Assembly: GCA_002068205.1 (NCBI GenBank)
Contig: MVZB01000201.1
Location: 1-6,271, forward strand
Source: a candidate division BRC1 bacterium ADurb.BinA292
Lineage (GTDB): Bacteria > Sumerlaeota > Sumerlaeia > MVZB01
Direction: 5' to 3'
Length of the DNA stretch: 6,271 nt
Position numbers and translations under genes: made by a program
Shown: positions 1-5,600 of the stretch, piece by piece
How the letters are laid out: every line of letters starts with the position of its first letter
Position numbering within the stretch: position 1 is the stretch's first letter
The notes under the pieces: generated by a model
Told to the model about the DNA's origin: nothing
Database searches by the model: none
Seen by the model: only the letters and a program-made list of their open reading frames with translations

Positions 1-1468
1 GGAGGAAGTCTTCGGCGGCGGGGGCGACGGGGGTGACGTCGAGCGGCTGGAGTTGTTTCAGCTGCTTGGATGAGTGGACGCCGAGTTCGTTGAAGCGGCG
101 GGCCTGGACGAGGACGCGCGATTCCATCGAGCCGACCGCCCGGTTGTAATGCCGGACGGTCTGCTCCAGGGACGAGCCGACCTTGCCCAGATGGTCGCCG
201 AGCGTGCAGAGCCGCTCGTAGAGTTCGCGGCCGAGGTCGCTGATGCGCTGGGCGTTTTCGGCGAGTTGCTCCTCGCGCCAGCCCTGGGCGATCGTCTTGA
301 GCAGCGAAATGAGCGTGCTCGGCGTGGCGAGGATGACGTTGCGTTCGAAGCCGCGCTCGATGAGATCGGGGCGCTGATCGACGGCGGCGGCGAGGAAGCT
401 TTCGCCCGGGATGAAAAGCACGACGAAATCGGGGGCGGGGCGCAGCTGGGCCTGATAGGCCTTCTGCGCGAGGCGTTCCATGTGCTCGTGAAGCTGGCTG
501 GCGTGACGCTGGAGGGCGGCGCGGCGCTGGTCGGGGTCGGCGGCCTCGAGGGCCTCCAGATAGGCCATCAGGGGGGTCTTGGCGTCGATGACGATGCAGC
601 GGCCGCCGGGAAGATTAACGATCATGTCGGGCCGCAGGCGGCCGTCGGCGGCGTCGATGGCGACCTGTTCGCGAAAGTCGCAGCGATCGACCATGCCGGC
701 CAGTTCGACGACGCGGCGCAGGGTGATCTCGCCCCAGCGGCCGCGGACCTGCGGGGCGCGCAGGGCCTGGACGAGCTTGCCGGTTTCCTGTTCGAGCTGG
801 CGCTGGGTCTGGCCGAGGTGGGCGACCTGCGCGAGCAGCTCGCCGTGGGCCTTCGCGCGCAGCGTCTCCATTTCCTGAATCTGCTTTTCGTAGCGGCTGA
901 GCTGTTCGCGCAAGGGGGCGACCAGTTCGCCGATCGCCTGCTGGCGGCGCTCCAGGTCCCCGCGGGCCGCCTCCTGGTGCTGGCGCAGGTTCTGCGTGGC
1001 GAGTTGGAGGAAGGCTTCGTTGTTCTTGCTGAGGGCCTCGGAGGCAAGGGAGCGGAAGCTGTCGGTGAGGCGGGCGCGGGCCTCGTCGAGGAGGGCCTGT
1101 TTTTCCTGGGCGGCCTTGCGTTCGTCGTCGAGCGCGGTCTGGAGGGCGGCGAGGCGTTCGGCGCGGGCGCGCAGCTCGGCGCCGAGCGAGCGGATCTCGT
1201 CTTCCAGCCGGGGGACGCGTTCGGCCTGGGCTTCGGCGGCGTGGAGGCGTCCGGTCAGGTCGGTGACGCGCTCGCGCAGCTCGGCGGCCAGGCGGGATTC
1301 CTGGTCGGTCCGCTGGGTCAGTTCGTCGAAGCGGCGGCGGGCATCGTCGAGGTCGCGGCCGAGCAGCGCCGCGGTCGCGTGCGCCCGGGCCAGCCGCGAG
1401 CGGAGGAAGAGCGCCGCCGCCGCCGCGCCGACGAGCAGTCCCGTGACAAACGCCAAGACAGTTTCCAT
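1..1468 (-). CDS. rmuC: DNA recombination protein RmuC (C-terminus cut by window edge)
   Basis: RmuC family protein, thought from E. coli genetics to limit recombination at inverted repeats. Its core domain resembles PD-(D/E)XK nucleases; the precise biochemical role is not settled. I translated the minus strand from ATG at 1468, giving 489 codons before the edge. Residues about 4-22 are hydrophobic (METVLAFVTGLLVGAAAA start), a likely membrane anchor. Residues about 35-215 are rich in Arg, Glu, Ala, Leu and Gln and read as a coiled coil. The RmuC domain follows, with GRWGE (residues 243-247), RPDMIVNLPGGR then VIDAKTP (Asp295 and Lys297), PDFVVLFIPGESF (around 346-358) and NVILATPSTLISLLKTIA. 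These match the family closely. E. coli RmuC is about 475 aa, so only a short tail should be missing. The start is supported by AAGGGGG five bases upstream. It lies 32 bp after the histidine kinase stop, so co-transcription is likely. No frameshift or lost key residue was seen. Confidence 0.95.
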   Translation of the reverse strand, partial: METVLAFVTGLLVGAAAAALFLRSRLARAHATAALLGRDLDDARRRFDELTQRTDQESRLAAELRERVTDLTGRLHAAEAQAERVPRLEDEIRSLGAELRARAERLAALQTALDDERKAAQEKQALLDEARARLTDSFRSLASEALSKNNEAFLQLATQNLRQHQEAARGDLERRQQAIGELVAPLREQLSRYEKQIQEMETLRAKAHGELLAQVAHLGQTQRQLEQETGKLVQALRAPQVRGRWGEITLRRVVELAGMVDRCDFREQVAIDAADGRLRPDMIVNLPGGRCIVIDAKTPLMAYLEALEAADPDQRRAALQRHASQLHEHMERLAQKAYQAQLRPAPDFVVLFIPGESFLAAAVDQRPDLIERGFERNVILATPSTLISLLKTIAQGWREEQLAENAQRISDLGRELYERLCTLGDHLGKVGSSLEQTVRHYNRAVGSMESRVLVQARRFNELGVHSSKQLKQLQPLDVTPVAPAAEDFL

Positions 1469-1473
1469 GATTT

Positions 1474-1480
1474 CCCCCTT
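1474..1480 (-). promoter_or_regulatory. Ribosome binding site of rmuC
   Basis: The minus strand reads AAGGGGG followed by five bases (AAATC) and ATG at 1468. It is the only strong Shine-Dalgarno-like purine run in the 32-bp gap after the kinase stop and supports the chosen rmuC start. The gap shows no hairpin or T-run, so no terminator separates the two genes. Confidence 0.6.
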
Positions 1481-1500
1481 CCGCGCCGATCGAGCGGTTG

Positions 1501-4500
1501 CTAGCGCCTGCCCGGCCGGATGAGTTCGCTGATCCGGCGCAGGAGGAGCTGCGGCTGATACGGCTTCTCGATCAGATGAAAATTCTCGTCGGGAATCATC
1601 GTGCTGTCGAGCACGTCGGTGCTGTAGCCGCTGGTGAAAAGGACGGGGATGGACGGGCGGTTGCGCCGGATGTGTTCGTAGACGGTGCGTCCGCTGACGC
1701 GCGGCATGACCATGTCGAGCAGCGCCAGGTCGATCTGGTCGGCATGCTGTTCGAGCAGGTCGAGGGCCTGCTGGCCGTCGTGGGCCACGAGCACGCGGTA
1801 GCCGGCGCTTTCGAGGATGCGGACGGCGAGGTTGCGGACGAGTTCCTCGTCCTCGGCGAGGAGGATCAGGCCGTGGCCGGCCTGCAGTTCCTCGTGTTCG
1901 GCGGCGCCCTCGCTCAGGCCGTCGCCCTGCGCCAGCGGCAGGTAGACCCGGAAGAACGTGCCGCGTCCCGGTTCGCTCTGGACCGAGATCAGGCCGTCGT
2001 GCTGCTTGACGATGCCGTAGACGGTGGCCAGGCCGAGGCCGGTTCCGCGCCCCTTGTCCTTGGTGGTGAAGAAGGGCTCGAAGATGTGTTCGAGCGCGTC
2101 GGGGGGAATGCCGACGCCGTTATCCTCGACGCCCAGCCAGGCGAATTGACCGGGACGGGCCCAGGGCTCGGCGAGGCAGTCATCGGGGGTGAATTCGCGC
2201 TGGCCGCAGTGGACGCGCAGCCGGCCGCCGTGGGGCATGGCGTCGCGCGCGTTGACGCACAGGTTCATCAGGACCTGTTCGAGCTGGCCGGTGTCGGCCT
2301 GGACCAGGCAGGGGACGGCGGCGGTGTGCGGCTCGAGGTGGATATGCTCGCCGATGACGCGGCGCAGCATGCGGACGACGTCGTCGACGATGACGTTCAA
2401 GTCGACGCGACGGGGCTGGCGGACCTGACGGCGGCTGAAGGTGAGGAGCTGGGAGACGAGATCGGCGGCGCGCTCGGAGGCCTTGAGGACCTGATCGAGG
2501 TGTTCGCGCAGGCGGGCGTCGGCGGCCAGCTCGCGGCGGGCCAACTGGGAATAGCCCTGGATCACCTGGAGCAGGTTGTTAAAGTCGTGGGCGACGCCGC
2601 CGGCGAGCTGGCCGATGGCCTCCATTTTCTGGGACTGGCGCAGTTGCTGATCGAGCCGGAGTTGCTCGGTCACGTCGCGCAGGACGACGACGAAATTGAC
2701 GATGCGGCCGTCGTCGTCGCGGGCGGGGGAGATCGACATCTCCTCGTCGAAGGGGCGGCCTTCCTTCTTGCGCCCCTTGACGCGGCCGTCCCAGACGCGG
2801 CCGGTGAGCAGCGTATCCCACAGGTCGGGGGGGAGGTCGCGGCTGCCCTCCTGGAGATTGAGGCCGAAGAAATCCTGGCCGAGCGCTTCCAGCGGGGCGT
2901 AGCCGGTGACCTTGCTGAAGGCGCGGTTGACGTATTGGATGCGGCCGTTGATGTCGATGAGGACGACGGCCTCGATGGCCTGCTCGATGGCCATGCTGAG
3001 GCGGCGCAGGTCGGCGAAGATGCGGCGGCGCTGCAGGGCGGAGCCGATGTTGACGGCGACCGAGCGGGCGGCGTCGACCTCGGCGGCGGGCCAGTCGCGC
3101 GGGGTCAGGCTGGTGAGACGCAGCGCGCCCCAGCGCTCCGAGCCGGCGAAGACGGGGATCACGAGAACCGAGCGCGCGTCGGGGGCGAGCGGATGACCGC
3201 GGTCGGCGTCGGTGAAGTGTTCGAGGACGACCTGGCCGGCATCGAGCCGGTCGCTCCAGTCTTCGAAGCCATGCTCGGCCACCGGGGCCTGCTGCAGATC
3301 GGGGTTGAGCAAGTCGGATGGAATGCCGGGGGCGGCCCAATCCTGCCGCAGGCTGGTGCAGCGGCTGCCGTCGGCGTTGCGGGTGGTTTCGAAGAGCTGC
3401 ACGCGGTCGGCCTCAAGGGTTTCGCCCAGGCGCGAGAGGATCGAGGGGAGGGCCTCGTGGAGCTGCTGCGCGCGGAGCAGGCGCTCGGAGATATAGGCCA
3501 TCGCCTCGAGGATCTGCTCGCGGCGGAGCAGATTCTCCTCGGCCTGCTTGCGCGAGCTGATGTCGCGGATGACGTTGACCACGCCGGAGATCCAGCCGCC
3601 TTCCTCGGTGATGCGCGTGACGGTGTGGTCGGTATGGATGACGCGGCCGTCGCGGCAGCGCATGCGGCACTCCAGGTGCAGGCTTTCGCTTTGCCCGGGG
3701 CTGCCTTCGAGAAAGTCGCGCAGGCGGCGATAGTTATCGGGCTCGAGGTGGAGCGCTTCGACGGACTGGTCGATCAGTTCCAGGCGCGGATAGCCGAACA
3801 GGCGCTCGACGGCGGGATTGCAGGTCAGGATCCGGCCGCTGGCGGCGTCGATCACCAGCACCGCCTCGTGCATGCTGGTCAGCGTTTTTTCCATCAGGAA
3901 GCGCGTGTCGAGGAGTTCCTGTTCCTGGGCCTTGCGCTGCGAGATGTCCTCCATGGCGCAGATCATGTAGCGCTGGCCGTTGATGCGGTCCTCGACGACG
4001 GAGACGGTGAGGTTGGCCCAGAAGAACTGGCCGTTCTTGCGGCGGTAGCGTCGTTCGCCGGCGAAGGTAGTGACTTCGCCCGAGGTGATGCATTCGGCCT
4101 CGGCCAGGCCGCGCTGGAGTTCGCCCTCGGGGATCAGGTCGGCGAAGCTGAGGCGCAACAGTTCGTCGCGGTCGTAGCCGACGATCTCGCAGAAGCGCTG
4201 GTTGACGCGGAGGAAGTTGCCTTGCATGTCGGCGTGCAGCAGGCCGACGGCGGCCTGCTCAAACGTCGAGCGGAAGCGTTCCTCGCTCTGGCGCAGGGCA
4301 TCCTCGAAACGGCGCCGATGGAGGAACTCGCCGATGCGTTCGGCCAGGGCGCGGGCCAATTGATCTTCCTCGGGGAGAAAAATCCGCCGCAAGGAACCGG
4401 GGGGGCGTTCGGGATAACCGACGAGCAACTCGCCGATGGCTTCGCCCTCGAGGGCGATCGGGGCGCACTGGGTGAATTGCGGCGGGCGCCAGCCGTCGCT

Positions 4501-5157
4501 GAGAAACGACGCCTGGTCGACGCGGATGCGCACGACGCAGATTTCAGGAAACTGCCAGCCGCGGCGGATCAGCTCGGGCAACTGGGCGAGGCACTCGGCG
4601 ATCGTTCCGCCCGCGTCGATGAGCAGGCGCGAGACCTCCAGCAGGCAACGGCTTTCCTTGACGCGTTCCTTGAGATCGCCGCGCAGGCGTTCCAGCTCGT
4701 GGTCGCGCTCAACTTGCGCCGTGACGTCGAGGAGCGTGCCGACGGTGAGGGGGTGGCCGCGGTCGGCGCCGTCGCCGGTGGCGGGGATGCGGCGGCAACG
4801 CGCCTCGAGCCAGCGCGCGGCATCGCCCGGCCGTGGGATGCGGAGGCGGAAGCCGTCGGAGTCGCCCTCGGCGGGACCTTCCTGGATAAACCGGCTCAGC
4901 GCCGGCCGGTCCTCGGGATGGACCGGGGCGAGGAGCTCCGCCAGGTCGTCGCCGGCGCGGGAGGAACAACCGAGGAGTTCAACGCAGCGCGGGGAAGCGC
5001 GGAACCGGCCGGTCCGGGGTTCCCACTGCCAGACACCGAGGCCGGCGGCTGCGGCCGCCTGGTGATAGGCCTCCGGGCGGAAGTCGGCGGCGGCGCGAGC
5101 GGGCGGGACGCCGACGTCTTCCAGCGAATGGGAGCGGTTTGGCGAGGGTCGAGTCAT
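1501..5157 (-). CDS. Soluble PAS/GAF multi-sensor hybrid histidine kinase with C-terminal receiver
   Basis: This is a sensor kinase of 1218 aa counted from ATG at 5157. By family knowledge it autophosphorylates on His and passes phosphate to its own receiver Asp. Domains in order: PAS about 30-150; a GAF-like block opened by LKERVKES about 162-283; PAS about 291-410 (SEERFRSTFEQAAVG to EDISQRK); PAS about 418-535; GAF about 546-712; PAS about 720-838; HisKA with GGVAHDFNNLL (His857); HATPase with N box NLCVNARDAM (Asn965/Asn969), EDNGVGIP, FEPFFTTK and GRGTGLGLA; receiver about 1096-1215 with acidic pair Glu1102/Asp1103, phosphoacceptor Asp1148 in LLDMVMP, Thr1175 and Lys1198. All catalytic residues are intact. 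There is no signal peptide or membrane span, so it is probably cytoplasmic. No DNA-binding output domain or HPt is present. The start is uncertain: in-frame ATG at 5181 and GTG at 5217 add 8 or 20 residues, but only 5157 has even a weak AGGCAG eight bases upstream, and the first PAS begins after it. The signals sensed cannot be read from sequence. Confidence 0.93.
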   Translation of the reverse strand: MTRPSPNRSHSLEDVGVPPARAAADFRPEAYHQAAAAAGLGVWQWEPRTGRFRASPRCVELLGCSSRAGDDLAELLAPVHPEDRPALSRFIQEGPAEGDSDGFRLRIPRPGDAARWLEARCRRIPATGDGADRGHPLTVGTLLDVTAQVERDHELERLRGDLKERVKESRCLLEVSRLLIDAGGTIAECLAQLPELIRRGWQFPEICVVRIRVDQASFLSDGWRPPQFTQCAPIALEGEAIGELLVGYPERPPGSLRRIFLPEEDQLARALAERIGEFLHRRRFEDALRQSEERFRSTFEQAAVGLLHADMQGNFLRVNQRFCEIVGYDRDELLRLSFADLIPEGELQRGLAEAECITSGEVTTFAGERRYRRKNGQFFWANLTVSVVEDRINGQRYMICAMEDISQRKAQEQELLDTRFLMEKTLTSMHEAVLVIDAASGRILTCNPAVERLFGYPRLELIDQSVEALHLEPDNYRRLRDFLEGSPGQSESLHLECRMRCRDGRVIHTDHTVTRITEEGGWISGVVNVIRDISSRKQAEENLLRREQILEAMAYISERLLRAQQLHEALPSILSRLGETLEADRVQLFETTRNADGSRCTSLRQDWAAPGIPSDLLNPDLQQAPVAEHGFEDWSDRLDAGQVVLEHFTDADRGHPLAPDARSVLVIPVFAGSERWGALRLTSLTPRDWPAAEVDAARSVAVNIGSALQRRRIFADLRRLSMAIEQAIEAVVLIDINGRIQYVNRAFSKVTGYAPLEALGQDFFGLNLQEGSRDLPPDLWDTLLTGRVWDGRVKGRKKEGRPFDEEMSISPARDDDGRIVNFVVVLRDVTEQLRLDQQLRQSQKMEAIGQLAGGVAHDFNNLLQVIQGYSQLARRELAADARLREHLDQVLKASERAADLVSQLLTFSRRQVRQPRRVDLNVIVDDVVRMLRRVIGEHIHLEPHTAAVPCLVQADTGQLEQVLMNLCVNARDAMPHGGRLRVHCGQREFTPDDCLAEPWARPGQFAWLGVEDNGVGIPPDALEHIFEPFFTTKDKGRGTGLGLATVYGIVKQHDGLISVQSEPGRGTFFRVYLPLAQGDGLSEGAAEHEELQAGHGLILLAEDEELVRNLAVRILESAGYRVLVAHDGQQALDLLEQHADQIDLALLDMVMPRVSGRTVYEHIRRNRPSIPVLFTSGYSTDVLDSTMIPDENFHLIEKPYQPQLLLRRISELIRPGRR

Positions 5158-5248
5158 GCGGGAAACTGCCTGGGACGGCATGAAGGCGACCGAGTCGATA
5201 TGGCGGCTGGGGCGCACCCGGCGCGGATCGCGAGGCAGGCGGGCTCGG

Positions 5249-5271
5249 GCCGGTGACCGGCAAAGGCCGGT
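5249..5271. repeat. Overlapping GCCGGT/ACCGGC inverted repeats
   Basis: GCCGGT (5249-5254) pairs with ACCGGC (5256-5261). That second arm can also pair with GCCGGT at 5266-5271 across an AAAG loop. The 6-bp arms are perfect, but the one-base loop of the first pairing cannot form a hairpin of its own, so the second pairing is the likelier structure. It falls at the beginning of the proposed kinase mRNA leader, where a hairpin could affect RNA stability. That role is speculation. Confidence 0.45.
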
Positions 5272-5284
5272 TCATCACTCAAAC

Positions 5285-5312
5285 AGTATCCACCGCGTGG
5301 GTTGCATTTCAA
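5285..5312 (-). promoter_or_regulatory. Candidate sigma-70-type promoter for the kinase-rmuC unit
   Basis: The minus strand has TTGAAA (5307-5312), a 16-base spacer and GATACT (5285-5290). These match the consensus boxes at 5/6 and 4/6 positions. Transcription would begin near 5278, leaving a leader of about 120 bases before the ATG at 5157, or about 60 before the GTG at 5217. This stretch is noticeably more AT-rich than its surroundings. The call rests on motif match alone. Confidence 0.35.
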
Positions 5313-5342
5313 CTGTATAGGCGAGTTTGATTGGCAGGGGTC

Positions 5343-5369
5343 GTCTGGCATCCCTGCCGGGATGCGGGG
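5343..5369. repeat. 27-bp intergenic repeat, copy 1, with internal hairpin
   Basis: This unit reappears at 5420-5446 with one mismatch (C5357 against A5434). It contains a perfect hairpin, GCATCCC (5348-5354), loop TGCC, GGGATGC (5359-5365), followed by GGGG. The two copies lie 77 bp apart in the same orientation. The single mismatch is in the loop, so the stem is conserved between copies, as in REP-like palindromic elements. The identity of any family is not known to me with certainty. Confidence 0.7.
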
Positions 5370-5385
5370 ATGGGCGGCCTGCTGA

Positions 5386-5414
5386 CCGGTGGTGTCGCTG
5401 CGCTCAACCACCGG
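5386..5414. repeat. Perfect 8-bp inverted repeat between the two 27-bp copies
   Basis: CCGGTGGT (5386-5393) is the exact reverse complement of ACCACCGG (5407-5414), with a 13-base loop. It sits midway between the two 27-bp repeats, so the cluster reads hairpin, hairpin, hairpin at regular intervals. No T-run follows on either strand, so it does not look like an intrinsic terminator. Confidence 0.6.
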
Positions 5415-5419
5415 CTACT

Positions 5420-5446
5420 GTCTGGCATCCCTGACGGGATGCGGGG
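5420..5446. repeat. 27-bp intergenic repeat, copy 2, with internal hairpin
   Basis: This is the second copy of the unit at 5343-5369. The stem GCATCCC (5425-5431) and GGGATGC (5436-5442) is identical, and the loop is TGAC instead of TGCC. It is followed directly by a TGAGGGAC tandem duplication. Confidence 0.7.
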
Positions 5447-5462
5447 TGAGGGACTGAGGGAC
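5447..5462. repeat. Tandem duplication of TGAGGGAC
   Basis: Two perfect copies of the 8-mer TGAGGGAC lie head to tail at 5447-5454 and 5455-5462, between the second 27-bp repeat and the next hairpin. This may be a slippage product; no function is evident. Confidence 0.6.
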
Positions 5463-5482
5463 GACCGGCGAGGACGCCGGTC
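5463..5482. repeat. Perfect 8-bp hairpin GACCGGCG/CGCCGGTC
   Basis: GACCGGCG (5463-5470), loop AGGA, CGCCGGTC (5475-5482): a very stable GC hairpin with a four-base loop, followed by CCCCAC rather than T residues. It lies about 120 bp upstream of the hydrolase start and more than 300 bp from the kinase start, so it is not a terminator for either. It is compatible with a REP-like element. Confidence 0.6.
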
Positions 5483-5539
5483 CCCACGACGTTCGTTGAT
5501 GGGCGGTGGGATTCCACGTTTGCGCGGGGCGGGGGATCC

Positions 5540-5560
5540 GCGATATCTTGTTCATATCGC
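5540..5560. promoter_or_regulatory. Candidate operator upstream of the hydrolase gene
   Basis: GCGATAT (5540-5546) and ATATCGC (5554-5560) form a perfect 7-bp inverted repeat around the spacer CTTGTTC, with arm centres 14 bp apart. It ends two bases before a CATAAT box. Unlike the neighbouring GC hairpins, its arms are AT-containing and its spacing suits a dimeric regulator. A short direct repeat of TTCATA (5551-5556 and 5561-5566) overlaps it. No regulator gene is visible in the window. Confidence 0.35.
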
Positions 5561-5562
5561 TT

Positions 5563-5568
5563 CATAAT
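5563..5568 (+). promoter_or_regulatory. Candidate -10 box for the hydrolase gene
   Basis: CATAAT matches TATAAT at five of six positions. No good -35 box lies 16-18 bp upstream; that position is occupied by the inverted repeat at 5540-5560. Start of transcription near 5575 would leave a leader of about 25 bases, which would still include the ribosome binding site. Weak call without a -35. Confidence 0.3.
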
Positions 5569-5584
5569 CCCCTTGGATCTGTCC

Positions 5585-5593
5585 GGAAGGGAG
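5585..5593 (+). promoter_or_regulatory. Ribosome binding site of the hydrolase gene
   Basis: GGAAGGGAG lies seven bases before the ATG at 5601. It is a good purine-rich Shine-Dalgarno match and fixes the start of the hydrolase, consistent with the signal peptide beginning there. Confidence 0.65.
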
Positions 5594-5600
5594 ACGAATC

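Larger units (their letters stand above)
5158..5600. other. Divergent intergenic region rich in hairpins, no gene
   Basis: The region separates the 5' ends of the minus-strand kinase and the plus-strand hydrolase. I see no credible coding sequence: short open frames here overlap the kinase start in other frames or read through hairpins. It contains a GCCGGT/ACCGGC hairpin cluster (5249-5271), the kinase promoter candidate, a 27-bp repeat in two copies, two further perfect 8-bp-stem hairpins, a TGAGGGAC tandem duplication and a putative operator and -10 box for the hydrolase. Both flanking genes start here, so these hairpins are not placed to terminate either one. Confidence 0.7.

Noticed and set aside
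74..1504. A 476-codon plus-strand open frame opposite rmuC
   Set aside because: Same codon-aligned antisense artefact; the opposite strand carries the diagnostic RmuC motifs.
1498..5256. A 1252-codon open frame on the plus strand covering the whole kinase gene
   Set aside because: It is codon-aligned with the kinase on the opposite strand. Stops there would require kinase codons TTA, CTA or TCA, which are rare at this GC content. The translation is low-complexity (Ala, Gly, Asp, Glu, Leu) with no recognisable domain, while the minus strand encodes clear PAS, kinase and receiver domains.
5154..5411. An 85-codon minus-strand open frame starting inside the hairpin cluster (MVERSDTTG start)
   Set aside because: It begins in the loop and arms of the 5386-5414 inverted repeat, runs through repeat copy 1 and overlaps the kinase start in another frame. 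It is best explained as a spurious translation of the repeat.
5343..5446. CRISPR-like repeat pair
   Set aside because: There are only two copies with a structured 50-bp gap that itself holds an inverted repeat, and no cas genes.
5463..5490. Intrinsic terminator
   Set aside because: The hairpin is strong but has no T-run on either side, and both neighbouring genes point away from it.
5331..5567. A 78-codon plus-strand open frame across the intergenic repeats
   Set aside because: It is composed almost wholly of the repeat and hairpin sequences, has no domain and ends inside the putative hydrolase promoter.
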